Positions 1 through 8,488 of a stretch of DNA of 44,512 nucleotides are shown in pieces. Made by a program: the position numbers and the translations under genes. Under the pieces are notes generated by a model, which was not told the DNA's origin, ran no database searches, and saw only the letters and a program-made list of their open reading frames with translations. This DNA is from Bryobacter sp. CoA8 C33. Lineage in GTDB: Bacteria > Acidobacteriota > Terriglobia > Bryobacterales > Bryobacteraceae. The first letter of the stretch is position 1; each line of letters starts with the position of its first letter. The DNA lies in assembly GCA_019931185.1 (NCBI GenBank), contig JAINDK010000071.1, positions 1 through 44,512 of the forward strand, given 5' to 3'.

Positions 1-523
1 CCCCATCCACCACCTCCCCCGGCCCCAGTTGCGCCTCCCGCACCGCCGCCCCCGCGATCCCCACCACCCCAGCCGTCAATAACGCCATCAGCACCAGCAA
101 CACCGCCCCCGTCACCGGCTCCATCCTGCTCATCTTGCGCGATCCCGCCGGCACTGGCACCGATACCTGTCCCTCCCCCCGGGCCCCCTTCACCGTCGCC
201 CTCACTTGCCACGAACCCGCCCCCATGATCCACACTCCGCCCGTAAACAATTGCCCGTCTTCCCTGCTCCGTACCGCTTCATCCGCCGTCGGCGGATACT
301 TGCTCCCCGCTCCCGTCAACGTCATCGGCGTGATCCGGATCGATTCCACATCCTTCGCCGCCGACCGGATCGAAATCTCCGCCACCCCCGGAATTACCAG
401 CGGCGGCCGCACCGTCACATACAGCGGATACGGCCCCGCCAGCCCCTCAAAAAAAACATCATTCACCCCCACATGCGCCACTCCCAGAGCGGCACACAAC
501 ACCAGCAGCAGCCCGCCCCGCAT
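1..523 (-). CDS. Exported protein with C-terminal membrane anchor, unknown function (3' end outside window)
   Basis: This gene starts at an ATG (523-521) that overlaps the stop of the upstream gene as TGATG, and runs off the left edge without a stop. About 174 residues are visible. A hydrophobic signal segment (MRGGLLLVLCAALGVAH) is followed by a beta-rich exported region beginning DVFFEGLAGPYPLYVTVRPP, then a hydrophobic helix near residues 135-160 (VTGAVLLVLMALLTAGVVGI). The layout suggests a small Ig-like or YtkA/FixH-like periplasmic domain tethered to the membrane, but no catalytic motif is visible and the family name is inference. Coupling to the eight-helix protein just upstream suggests that the two act as a pair. 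The existence of the gene is well supported; its function is unknown. Confidence 0.7.
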   Translation of the reverse strand, partial: MRGGLLLVLCAALGVAHVGVNDVFFEGLAGPYPLYVTVRPPLVIPGVAEISIRSAAKDVESIRITPMTLTGAGSKYPPTADEAVRSREDGQLFTGGVWIMGAGSWQVRATVKGARGEGQVSVPVPAGSRKMSRMEPVTGAVLLVLMALLTAGVVGIAGAAVREAQLGPGEVVDG

Positions 524-1704
524 CAGCGACGCACCGTTCTCATCCAGTTGCCGAAACCCAGCCCCAACCGCGTCATCAGCACCCCCGCCAACAACGCCTG
601 CCCCATCACCAGCAAAAACCCGCTCAGTTCCTTCTCATTGCCCATCACCGTGAAAACGCCTCGCCTCAGATTCGAATTCGGATGCACATAGTACCCGTAA
701 TGGTGCCCTCCGAAGATCCAGTTCTTCGCCCCCTCCGACATCAAGAAGTTCGCAAACGGCCATTGCACCACCACATACACGCCCAAAAACACCACGCCCC
801 CCACCACCGCCTGCTTCCACCCATCGCTTTGATTCATCCGCCCCCAGCACCAGTCCAGCGCTACCGCCGGAACAATCAGCAACAACGGAAACTGCGGCGG
901 CACAAAGTAGCTCACCGGCGAGAACACCGGCCCCAGCTTCGGCTCGGCCGGAAACAGGGGCAACACCCATTGCAACCCCAACAGGATCACCGTGTATACT
1001 CCCGCCGTCACCGTCGCCGCCCACCGGTACTCGCTCCCCCGCCACATCATCGCCAGCACCAGCGGCACGAACAACGCCACCGTCCGGTAGAAAAACGCCG
1101 TGTGCATCAGCGTCCGCACCGTCAATTCCAGAATCAGAATCGTAAACGTCACCAGAATCAACCCGCCCATGTACAGGTAAATCCATTCCAGCTTCCGCCT
1201 CCCCTCCCCACCGGCCCGGTTCATCTCCCCCAGCGCCAGCAGCAATCCCCCCACCTGCACCGACAAAAATCCGAATATCAACAGCACATGCGGCGGTGAG
1301 ATGATCTTCACGTCCAGCCCATATGCGTTATGCCACCAGTCGTCGAATGGCGCCGATGTCAACATCGCCACCCCGCCCCAGGCCACCAGAAACGCCCCCA
1401 GCGGCGCCCGAAATCCAAACACCCCCACCGTCTTGGCCCTCTCCCCTCCCGCCAACCCGAACGTATTGACGAAGATCAGCCACCCCGCGCTCGCTCCCCC
1501 CAGCACCCCGCACAGATAGATCGCCATGTGCGCCGGCGTCCAAAAATTGTCCCGCCCGATCGAGGAATGCCAGCTGATATCCCAATGCGCCCCAATTACC
1601 GCCGACGTGCAGGCCATCGCCATCAGCCATACCGTCCAGTGAATCCCCCGCGCCTTCTCTACTGCTAACGAGCGCCCGGCCAGCGCCTCAACATGCGTCG
1701 CCAT
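523..1704 (-). CDS. Polytopic membrane protein of unknown function, rich in His/Trp/Asp motifs
   Basis: This is a 393-residue protein with about eight to nine predicted membrane helices and no recognised transporter signature. Two stretches look conserved and polar for a membrane protein. Near residues 41-63 is HWDISWHSSIGRDNFWTPAH, and near 119-140 is PFDDWWHNAYGLDVKIISPPH. Each contains histidines beside tryptophan and aspartate, which would suit a metal site or proton path. A third His cluster (GGHHYGYYVHP) lies near residue 337. The start is the ATG at 1704, 30 bases after the ribE stop, so it probably belongs to the ribD-ribE operon. Its stop overlaps the ATG of the exported protein at 523. 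I do not recognise the family and assign no reaction. Confidence 0.75.
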   Translation of the reverse strand: MATHVEALAGRSLAVEKARGIHWTVWLMAMACTSAVIGAHWDISWHSSIGRDNFWTPAHMAIYLCGVLGGASAGWLIFVNTFGLAGGERAKTVGVFGFRAPLGAFLVAWGGVAMLTSAPFDDWWHNAYGLDVKIISPPHVLLIFGFLSVQVGGLLLALGEMNRAGGEGRRKLEWIYLYMGGLILVTFTILILELTVRTLMHTAFFYRTVALFVPLVLAMMWRGSEYRWAATVTAGVYTVILLGLQWVLPLFPAEPKLGPVFSPVSYFVPPQFPLLLIVPAVALDWCWGRMNQSDGWKQAVVGGVVFLGVYVVVQWPFANFLMSEGAKNWIFGGHHYGYYVHPNSNLRRGVFTVMGNEKELSGFLLVMGQALLAGVLMTRLGLGFGNWMRTVRR

Positions 1705-1734
1705 GCCCCCATTTTCACACGCGCCACCCCCGCA

Positions 1735-2346
1735 CTAGTGCTTTTCCGGCAACACAATCCGGCTCAGCATCTTCTCCACATACTTCGCAATCACATCCGT
1801 CTCCAGGTTCACCCGGTCCCCTTCCCTCCGCCGCGACAGGTTCGTATGCTTCCACGTATGCGGGATGAGCGTCACGCTCACCCTCCGGCCCTCCACCGCC
1901 GCCACCGTCAGGCTGATCCCGTCAATCGCGATCGAGCCCTTCAACACCAGATACCGCTCCAACTCCTCCGGCACCTCCACCGTAATCCACCAGTTCCCTT
2001 CCCCCAGCTCACGCAACTCCGCCACGATCCCCACCCCATCCACATGCCCCTGCAAAATATGCCCGCCCAGCCGCGCCGTCGGCAATAGGCTCCGCTCCAG
2101 ATTCACCGCCATCCCCGCCGCCAGCTCACCCAGATTCGTCCGCGCCAGCGTCTCCGGCGCCAGGTCCGCCGCGAAACTCCCCCCGCTGATATCGAGCGCC
2201 GTCAAGCACACCCCGTTCACGCAAATCGAGTCCCCCTCCCGGGCATCCTCCGTCGCCACGGCCGAAGCAATCCGCAGCCTCGCCCCCGTCGGCTTCACCT
2301 CAAGACTCACCACCTCCCCCAACGTCTCAATCAGTCCCGTAAACAT
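1735..2346 (-). CDS. ribE: Riboflavin synthase, alpha chain
   Basis: The enzyme dismutates two molecules of 6,7-dimethyl-8-ribityllumazine to riboflavin, the last step of the pathway, in the cytoplasm. The 203-residue length is normal for the family. It starts with the hallmark MFTGLIETLGEV and contains two lumazine-binding repeats. The first has GDSICVNGVCLT near residues 38-49 and ends with LERSLLP and GGHILQGHVDG near 84-103. The second has LKGSIAIDGISLTV near 133-146. The ATG directly abuts the ribD stop (TAGATG), so the two are surely cotranscribed and probably translationally coupled. No FMN riboswitch is visible upstream of ribD. Identification is secure. Confidence 0.96.
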   Translation of the reverse strand: MFTGLIETLGEVVSLEVKPTGARLRIASAVATEDAREGDSICVNGVCLTALDISGGSFAADLAPETLARTNLGELAAGMAVNLERSLLPTARLGGHILQGHVDGVGIVAELRELGEGNWWITVEVPEELERYLVLKGSIAIDGISLTVAAVEGRRVSVTLIPHTWKHTNLSRRREGDRVNLETDVIAKYVEKMLSRIVLPEKH

Positions 2347-3432
2347 CTAGCCCTTCTTCACCCTCGCTTCCACGGCAAACTCATCCGGCGCCACCGGATG
2401 CAACCGTACATCCTCTAATTGAATCGCATCCACCCGGCTCCTCCGCCCCAGCCCCCCCGCCACTGGCAACGACTTCATCCCTCCCAAAATCTTCGGCGCG
2501 TAATAGAAAAACACCTTGTCCACTACCTCACTCTCGAGCGCCGCCCAGTTCAACTTGCTCCCCGCCTCGATCATCGCCGATAAATACCGCCTCCGGCCCA
2601 GTTCCTGCACCAGCAACTCCAGGCTCACCCGCCCCCCCGCCGCATCGAGCACCAGCACTTCCACTCCCTTGGCCTCGAGCGCCCGCCGCCTCTCCCCCGA
2701 ACACGCCGTCGTCGTCGCCACCATCACATCCCCCGCCCCGCTCCCCACCATCCGCGAATTCAACGGCAGCCGCCCCTGCGAATCCACCACCACCCGCAAC
2801 AGCGGCCGCGACCGCTTCTCCCCAGTCCGGTCCGTCAACAGGCAGTCGTCGGCCAGCACCGTTCCGATCCCCGTGATCATCACATCGCTCCAGTGCCTCA
2901 GGGTCTGCACATGCCCCCGCGCCAGCTCACTCGTAATCCAGCCCCCGTTATCCTCCGGCGCCGCGATCTTCCCGTCCAGCGTCAGCGCGCTCTTCAGCGT
3001 CACCAGCGGCCTGCCCGTGCGCATGTAATGCGTGAACGGCTCATTGATCCGCTCCGCCTCAACCCTGGCTTCCTCCTCCCATTCAACGCGAATCCCCGCC
3101 TTCGTCAGCCTCTCAATCCCTGCCCCGGATACCGCCGGATTCGGGTCCTCCATCGCCACCGTCACCCGCGCCACCCCCGCCGCGATCAGCGCCTCCACGC
3201 ATGGCCCCGTCCGTCCCTCGTGGCTGCATGGCTCGAGCGTTACATAAACCTCGCCCCCCCGCGCCCCCTCGCCCGCCTCGCGCAACGCCACCACCTCGGC
3301 ATGATCCCTCTCCGCGTAAATATGCGCCCCCCGCCCGATCACCACGCCGTCCCGCACCACCACGCACCCCACGCTCGGGTTCGGGCTCGTCTGCCCCATC
3401 GCCCCGCGCGCCAGCTCCAGTGCCGCGCGCAT
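2347..3432 (-). CDS. ribD: Bifunctional diaminohydroxyphosphoribosylaminopyrimidine deaminase / 5-amino-6-(5-phosphoribosylamino)uracil reductase
   Basis: RibD carries out the second and third steps of riboflavin synthesis. The N-terminal half is a zinc deaminase: TSPNPSVGCVVV, then HAEVVAL (zinc His and catalytic Glu) and EPCSHEGRTGPC with the two zinc cysteines. The C-terminal half is a RibD/DHFR-like reductase, with SALTLDGKIAAPEDNGGWIT and the GIGTVLADDCLLTDR segment. I place the start at the ATG at 3432, giving 361 residues, the usual length, and 25 bases after the ftsY stop. The open frame continues upstream to 3498, but that extension overlaps ftsY and carries no family sequence. It lies between ftsY and ribE in one operon. 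Confidence 0.95.
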   Translation of the reverse strand: MRAALELARGAMGQTSPNPSVGCVVVRDGVVIGRGAHIYAERDHAEVVALREAGEGARGGEVYVTLEPCSHEGRTGPCVEALIAAGVARVTVAMEDPNPAVSGAGIERLTKAGIRVEWEEEARVEAERINEPFTHYMRTGRPLVTLKSALTLDGKIAAPEDNGGWITSELARGHVQTLRHWSDVMITGIGTVLADDCLLTDRTGEKRSRPLLRVVVDSQGRLPLNSRMVGSGAGDVMVATTTACSGERRRALEAKGVEVLVLDAAGGRVSLELLVQELGRRRYLSAMIEAGSKLNWAALESEVVDKVFFYYAPKILGGMKSLPVAGGLGRRSRVDAIQLEDVRLHPVAPDEFAVEARVKKG

Positions 3433-3457
3433 CGGCCCGCTCACCCTCTCGTTCCGC

Positions 3458-4375
3458 TCAATTGTCGAATAAGGATGCAACAAACTTGTCCGCCTCAAAT
3501 GGAATCAAATCCTCAATCTGTTCCCCCACCCCCACAAAGCGAATCGGCAGATTCATCTCCCGCGCAATCGCCACCACCACGCCTCCCTTCGCCGTCCCGT
3601 CCAGCTTCGTCAACACAATCCCCGTCACTCCCGCGCTCTCGGTAAACTTCTTCGCTTGCTCGAGCCCGTTCTGCCCCGTCGTCGCATCGAGCACCAGCCA
3701 CACCTCGTGCGGCGCATCCTCGATCACCCGCCGCGCCGTCCGTGTCATCTTCTCTAGCTCCGCCATCAGGTGCGCCTTGTTGTGCAGCCGCCCCGCCGTA
3801 TCCACCAGCACTACGCCCGTCTCGCGCGCCTCGGCCGCCTTCAGGGCGTCAAACAACACCGCGCTCGGGTCCGCCCCCGTCTGCTGCCGGATCATGTCTA
3901 CCCCACTGCGCTCGGCCCACACCTCCAACTGCTCGATCGCCGCCGCCCGAAACGTGTCCGCCGCGCAAATCAGCACTCTCTCCCCTTCACTCTTGAACCG
4001 GTTCGCCAGCTTCCCGATCGTCGTCGTCTTCCCCACCCCGTTCACCCCAACAATCATCACCACCGTCGGCCCGCTCGCCGCCCGCTTCATCGGCCGCTCG
4101 TTCGCCTCCAGAATCTCCTGCAACTGCTCGCGGATCATCGCCCGCAATTCCGCCGCGTCCCCCAATTGCTGCCGCTCCACACGCTGCCGGATTCCCTCGA
4201 GAATCTCCGTCGCCGTCCTCACCCCGATATCCGAGCCAATCAGCGTGTACTCTAACTCCTCCAGCAGATCCGGGTCGATCTCCTTACGCCCATGAATCAG
4301 CGCATCCAGTGAACCGGTAAACCCGCTCCGCGTCTTCTGGATTCCCTGCTTCAGGCGGTCTAACAAGCTGCTCAT
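3458..4375 (-). CDS. ftsY: Signal recognition particle receptor FtsY
   Basis: FtsY is the membrane-associated SRP GTPase that docks ribosome-nascent chain complexes at the Sec translocon. The 305-residue protein has a short N domain (from MSSLLDRLKQGIQKTRSGF) and lacks the long acidic A domain of the E. coli protein, as in many bacteria. The G domain is complete: P-loop GVNGVGKTTTIGKLANRF near 112-128, DTFRAAAIEQL near 141, DTAGR, TKLDGTAKGG, and the closing RFVGVGEQIEDLIPFEADKFV. It leads the ribD-ribE operon and is divergent from the methyltransferase at 4425, with only 49 bases between starts. That gap must hold both promoters. Confidence 0.97.
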   Translation of the reverse strand: MSSLLDRLKQGIQKTRSGFTGSLDALIHGRKEIDPDLLEELEYTLIGSDIGVRTATEILEGIRQRVERQQLGDAAELRAMIREQLQEILEANERPMKRAASGPTVVMIVGVNGVGKTTTIGKLANRFKSEGERVLICAADTFRAAAIEQLEVWAERSGVDMIRQQTGADPSAVLFDALKAAEARETGVVLVDTAGRLHNKAHLMAELEKMTRTARRVIEDAPHEVWLVLDATTGQNGLEQAKKFTESAGVTGIVLTKLDGTAKGGVVVAIAREMNLPIRFVGVGEQIEDLIPFEADKFVASLFDN

Positions 4376-4424
4376 GCGTTATCCCCTCAGTGTATCCGCC
4401 CAGGCCCTCGCGTAGAATATTGAT

Positions 4425-5150
4425 TTGCTCCCCACCGAAGTCTCCACTACCGCCGAATACACCGTGCGCGACCAGCAGCGCATGTCCCGCGCCGTCAATT
4501 ACTTCGCCTGGCAGGCCCGCCTCGCCATCGCCCCCCTCGGCCGCCGCATCGTCGAAGTCGGCTGCGGCATCGGCAACTTCACCCGCCTGCTCGCCGCCCG
4601 CGAACTCGTCATCGGCATCGACATCGAACCCGCCTGCATCGCCGAACACCAGGCCCGCTTCGGCTCCCAGCCCAATATCCAGTCCCGCGTTCTCGACGCC
4701 ATGCACCCCGGCTTTCTCGCCCTCAAGGACGCCCAACCCGATTCCGTCGTCTGCCTCAACGTCCTCGAACACATCGAAGACGACCTCGGCACCCTCCGCG
4801 CCTTCGCCTCCATCCTCCCCCCCGGCGGCCGCGCTGTTCTCATCGTCCCCGCCTTCATGGCCCTCTACGGCCCCATCGACCGCCACCTCGGCCATTACCG
4901 CCGCTACACCCTCTCCAGCTTCCGCGAAACAGCGGAAAAAGCCGGCTTCTCCCCCCTCACTCTCCGTTACATGAACACCATCGGCTTCTTCGGCTGGTGG
5001 GTCAACGCCAAAATCCTCAAACGCCAGGAACAGTCCGAAGGCCAGATCGACCTCTTCGACAAATACCTCGTCCCCCTCATGGACAAGCTCGAATCCCTCA
5101 TTCCCCCTCCCTTCGGCCAAAGCGTTTTCGCCGTCCTCGAAAAGAAGTAA
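4425..5150 (+). CDS. Class I SAM-dependent methyltransferase
   Basis: A 241-residue methyltransferase. The SAM-binding fold is plain: motif I VEVGCGIGNF near residues 43-52, the acidic ribose ligand in VIGIDIEP, and post-motif SVVCLNVLEHIEDD near 106-119. The substrate is unknown. Because it is followed 18 bases later by a dolichol-phosphate-mannose-synthase-like enzyme and then by GT-C-like genes, it probably modifies a lipid or glycan of the envelope (inference). The start used is TTG at 4425. An ATG at 4482 would remove residues up to RDQQR, but the earlier NYFAWQ-leading segment typical of such proteins fits either start. A possible -10 box, TAGAAT at 4413-4418, would make the transcript nearly leaderless. 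Confidence 0.85.
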   Translation: MLPTEVSTTAEYTVRDQQRMSRAVNYFAWQARLAIAPLGRRIVEVGCGIGNFTRLLAARELVIGIDIEPACIAEHQARFGSQPNIQSRVLDAMHPGFLALKDAQPDSVVCLNVLEHIEDDLGTLRAFASILPPGGRAVLIVPAFMALYGPIDRHLGHYRRYTLSSFRETAEKAGFSPLTLRYMNTIGFFGWWVNAKILKRQEQSEGQIDLFDKYLVPLMDKLESLIPPPFGQSVFAVLEKK

Positions 5151-5168
5151 GATCAGGGAAAGCCGACT

Positions 5169-5915
5169 TTGAAGATCTCCATCATCATCCCCGTCTACAA
5201 CGAAGTCAACGTCCTCCCCATGGTGCTCGACCGCGTCATGAAGGCTCCCCTCCCCGCCCGCTGCCAAAAGGAAATCATCATCGTCGACGACGGCTCCACC
5301 GACGGCACCACCGAACTCCTCAGCCGCTATAAGGACCTCGTCATGGTCCACCATTCCGTCGAAAATTTCGGCAAAGGCGCCGCCATCCGCATCGGCATCC
5401 GCAAGGCCACCGGCGACATCGTCCTCATCCAGGACGGCGACCTCGAATACGATCCCAACGACTACCTCGCCGTTCTCCAGCCCATCGTCGACGGCCAGGC
5501 CTCCGTCGTCTACGGCAGCCGCTTTCAGGGCAAGCTCGAGGGTATGAAGTTCGCCAACTGGCTCGCCAACAAAATCCTCACCCTCACCACCAACATCCTC
5601 TACGGCTGCCGCATCACCGACGAAGCCACCGCCTACAAAGCCTTCCGCATCGATGTCCTCCGCGCCATGCGCTTGCGCTGCCTCCGCTTTGAGTTCTGCC
5701 CCGAGGTCACCGCCAAGGTCCGCCGCCTCGGCCACCACATCCACGAAGTCCCCATCCGCTATAACGCCCGCGGCATCCTCGAAGGCAAGAAAATTCGCTG
5801 GCAGGATGGCTTCCACGCTATGTACACCCTGCTCAAATACCGCTTCACTCCCATGGAACAGCCCTCCCCAGAACCCGCCCGCAACGTCGCCCAGGAGTCG
5901 AGCTCCCCGGCGTGA
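5169..5915 (+). CDS. Family 2 glycosyltransferase, dolichol/polyprenyl-phosphate mannose synthase-like
   Basis: Enzymes of this type transfer a sugar from a nucleotide donor to a polyprenyl phosphate on the cytoplasmic face, making the lipid-linked donor used by GT-C enzymes. The 248-residue protein opens with KISIIIPVYNEVNVLPMVL, has IIIVDDGSTDGT near residues 37-48 and the metal-binding QDGDLEYDPNDY near 90-101, and ends soon after the catalytic domain. It therefore lacks the C-terminal membrane helices of the GtrB/DPMS-long type. The start is TTG at 5169. The stop overlaps the next gene by GTGA, which fits it supplying donor for the membrane protein downstream. Confidence 0.9.
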   Translation: MKISIIIPVYNEVNVLPMVLDRVMKAPLPARCQKEIIIVDDGSTDGTTELLSRYKDLVMVHHSVENFGKGAAIRIGIRKATGDIVLIQDGDLEYDPNDYLAVLQPIVDGQASVVYGSRFQGKLEGMKFANWLANKILTLTTNILYGCRITDEATAYKAFRIDVLRAMRLRCLRFEFCPEVTAKVRRLGHHIHEVPIRYNARGILEGKKIRWQDGFHAMYTLLKYRFTPMEQPSPEPARNVAQESSSPA

Positions 5916-7822
5916 CTCCCCAGGTTTGGAGCTGGTTTCCCGACTGGTGGCTCCCCAACGCCCAAACGTTTCTCTCCCAAATCGCCGACCCCTCTTTTGA
6001 TCCCATTCTCCTGTTTCGCTACGCCCTCCAGGCCCTGCTCACTTCCCTCCCCATCTTTCTCGCCGATTACTTCTTCGGCCTCGCCCTCCTCACCCGCCTC
6101 CGCCTCCATCTCCCCTCCCCCCTCAAACACGCCTCCGCTCTCGCTCTCGGCTCCAGCCTCGCCGCCCTGGGCCTCTTCCTCTTCGGCTTCTTCGGCCGCC
6201 TCACCTTTCGCGGCATCCTCATCTTCACCCTCCTCGAAGGCCTCATCGGCCTCGCTCTCTGCTACCGTTCACTCCGCCTTCCCCGCCCCCGCCTTGCTTG
6301 GCTCTGGGCCATCCCCCTCTTCCTCTTCTATCTGCCCGACCTCATGCTCCCCATCCTCGAGTACGACAGCACCATGTACCACATGGCCTCGGCCCGCCAC
6401 TACATGGATCACCAGAAGATCCTCTATCACGAAGGCATCCGCTTCAATGCCCAGCCCCACATGCCCGTCATGCTCTACCTCCGCCAGTGGTGGCTCACCG
6501 GCGACGCCAATCTCATTAAACTCGTAAACCTCGAATTCCTCTTCATCCTCATCCATCTCTTCGCCCATTACGCCCGCCGCTACCGGCTCCGCTGGGGCGT
6601 CCTCGCCGCCGCCGGGCTCGTTTTCGGCTCACCCATCTTCAGCTATTCTTCCCGCCAGGAATACGCCGACTTCGCCCTCACCACCTGGCTCGCCGCCGGC
6701 GTCACCCTCATGCTCTCGCTCGCTCCCCGCCGCCTCCTCCTCGCCGGCCTCATCCTCGGCGCCGCCGCGGCCAGTAAACTCCAGGGCCTCCTCGTTGTCG
6801 CCTGCTTCCTCCTGGCTGATTTCCTCCTCACCGCTCTCCGTACCCGCTCCCTGCCCTGGCGCCGTGCCCTCTCCCTCGGCCTGCCCGTCCTCGCCGTCAG
6901 CCTCCCCTGGTGGTGGCGCGGTTGGCGCGCCACCGGCTCCCCCTTTTACCCCTTTCTCTCCAACTCGCCCGATACCGCCGCCCTCTTCAAGGTCAATGCC
7001 GGCTACGGTGTCGGCCACGACCTCCCCGCCTTCCTCTCCCTCCCCTGGCACATGATCACCATCCCCCCCGAGCGCTACGCCGACCTCTTCCGCTTCGGTC
7101 CCGCTCTCGCCTTCCTCCTGCTCACCTCTATCGCCGCCCTCACCCTCCGCAGACCCCGTCTCATCCCCCTCGACCGCTCCACCCCCACCATCCTCGCCGG
7201 CAGCCTCCTGTTCACCCTCTTCTGGTTCCGCTCCGGCCAGGTTATGCGCTACGAAGCCTGCCTCCTCCCCCTCTGGACCATCCTCCTTTTCGGCGCCTGG
7301 CGCTCCCTCCGCGCCCCCGGCCCTCTCCTCGCCCTCATCACCCTTCCGCTGCTCCTCTCCACCGCCTTACTCACCTCCAACCTCATCCGCTACGGCGTAC
7401 CCCCTCCCGTCACTTGGCCCGCCACCCAGTCCGTTCTCAACGCCGTCCTCCCCTACTACCGCGCCACGCTCGCCCTCCGCCCATACATCCGCCCCGGCGA
7501 CAAAACCTATACCTGGTTCTGCGACGATATCCGCGCCTACACCCCCGGCCTTTCCTACGGCGATTGGTTCGGCGCCTACACCTACACCTGGCTTGGCGAT
7601 GTCAATACCGGCAAACCCATCCTCTCCACCTCCGCCATGCTTGCCCGCCTCCGCCAAAACGGTTTCCGCTTCATCATCATCGACCGCCAGCGCGCCGAAC
7701 GCGGTGGCACCATCTACGGCCAGGAATTCCTTTCCTCCGGCCTCGTCCGCCCTTTTGCCCCCCTGCCCGGCGCCGAAACCATCTTCGACGATGGCAGGTA
7801 TTGGGTCTTTCGTCTACCCTAA
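5912..7822 (+). CDS. Multi-pass GT-C-like glycosyltransferase
   Basis: A 636-residue membrane protein with about eleven to thirteen hydrophobic helices followed by a soluble C-terminal region from about residue 500. The first large loop holds LEYDSTMYHMASARHYM near residues 149-165, in the position and style of the catalytic Asp loop of GT-C enzymes that use polyprenyl-phosphate sugars. The C-terminal part has a DTKxW-like surface region around TYTWFCDDIRAYTPG. The start GTG at 5912 overlaps the GT2 stop by four bases, so the pair is translationally coupled. The acceptor is unknown. The call rests on topology, the Asp loop and neighbours; the exact family is not determined. Confidence 0.75.
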   Translation: MTPQVWSWFPDWWLPNAQTFLSQIADPSFDPILLFRYALQALLTSLPIFLADYFFGLALLTRLRLHLPSPLKHASALALGSSLAALGLFLFGFFGRLTFRGILIFTLLEGLIGLALCYRSLRLPRPRLAWLWAIPLFLFYLPDLMLPILEYDSTMYHMASARHYMDHQKILYHEGIRFNAQPHMPVMLYLRQWWLTGDANLIKLVNLEFLFILIHLFAHYARRYRLRWGVLAAAGLVFGSPIFSYSSRQEYADFALTTWLAAGVTLMLSLAPRRLLLAGLILGAAAASKLQGLLVVACFLLADFLLTALRTRSLPWRRALSLGLPVLAVSLPWWWRGWRATGSPFYPFLSNSPDTAALFKVNAGYGVGHDLPAFLSLPWHMITIPPERYADLFRFGPALAFLLLTSIAALTLRRPRLIPLDRSTPTILAGSLLFTLFWFRSGQVMRYEACLLPLWTILLFGAWRSLRAPGPLLALITLPLLLSTALLTSNLIRYGVPPPVTWPATQSVLNAVLPYYRATLALRPYIRPGDKTYTWFCDDIRAYTPGLSYGDWFGAYTYTWLGDVNTGKPILSTSAMLARLRQNGFRFIIIDRQRAERGGTIYGQEFLSSGLVRPFAPLPGAETIFDDGRYWVFRLP

Positions 7823-7828
7823 GTTCGT

Positions 7829-8488
7829 ATGCGCTTTTTTTCCATTCTTCTGGCGTTCCTCGTTCTCTCCTCCTGTGTCTCCGAAAAGGAAAAAGCTCCC
7901 ACGCTCCCCGGCCCCCGCATCGATCGCCTTGTCCCCGACAAGGTAGTCGAAGGCCAGCCCTTCCAGCCCCAGCCCAACGGCCAAAGCGCTCTCAGCGTCC
8001 TCGGCGCCAACCTCGTCAAAGGCTCCCGCATCAAGCTCAATGGCATGCCCCTTGAGACTGCCTCGAGCGACGGCGCCTCCCTCGCTGCCCTCGTCCCCCC
8101 ACCCCTCTTCGCCAAACCTGCCGGCTATGTCGTCACCGTCGAGACCCCCGACGGCCGCACCAGCAATCCCCTCGCCTGGATCGTCCTCGCCAAAACCGGC
8201 CCCGCCCCCGAAATCCGCTCCCTTCACCCAGATACCACCCCCGCCGCTAAACCCTTCAACGTCCAGCCCAACGGCATCTCCGCCATGGGCATCGTCGGCA
8301 TCAATTTCCTCCCCGGCGCCAAGGTCCTCCTCAACGACAAGGAAGTCGAAACCACCTTCGGCAATACCGACCAACTCGGCGCCGTCATACCCCCCGAAGC
8401 TTTCGCCAAACCCGGCAAAGTCTCCGTCGTCATCCTCAATCCCGACGGCAAACGCAGCCCCGCCAAAATCCTCAACATCACAAACTGA
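7829..8488 (+). CDS. Lipoprotein with two IPT/TIG-like domains
   Basis: A 219-residue predicted lipoprotein. The signal peptide MRFFSILLAFLVLSSC ends in a lipobox (LSSC), so Cys16 would be acylated. The rest is two homologous repeats of about 95 residues. Each starts with a conserved pattern (RIDRLVPDKVVEGQPFQPQPNGQSA and IRSLHPDTTPAAKPFNVQPNGISA share the spaced L-P-D, PF..QPNG..A), has an N-G-x-N-hydrophobic strand and ends VVTVETPDG or VVILNPDG. This is the immunoglobulin-like IPT/TIG pattern. It sits between two GT-C-like genes, six bases after the first and overlapping the second by one base (TGATG). It may be an accessory or anchoring factor for them; that role is inference. Confidence 0.8.
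   Translation: MRFFSILLAFLVLSSCVSEKEKAPTLPGPRIDRLVPDKVVEGQPFQPQPNGQSALSVLGANLVKGSRIKLNGMPLETASSDGASLAALVPPPLFAKPAGYVVTVETPDGRTSNPLAWIVLAKTGPAPEIRSLHPDTTPAAKPFNVQPNGISAMGIVGINFLPGAKVLLNDKEVETTFGNTDQLGAVIPPEAFAKPGKVSVVILNPDGKRSPAKILNITN

Noticed and set aside
2347-4375. FMN riboswitch controlling ribD-ribE
   Set aside because: ribD follows ftsY by 25 bases, with no room for or sequence of an RFN element.
4284-5816. Long open frame on the - strand (510 codons) rich in Gly, Ala, Glu, Val
   Set aside because: It is antisense to a clear methyltransferase and GT2. In such GC-rich DNA the opposite frames stay open by chance, and no family motif is seen.
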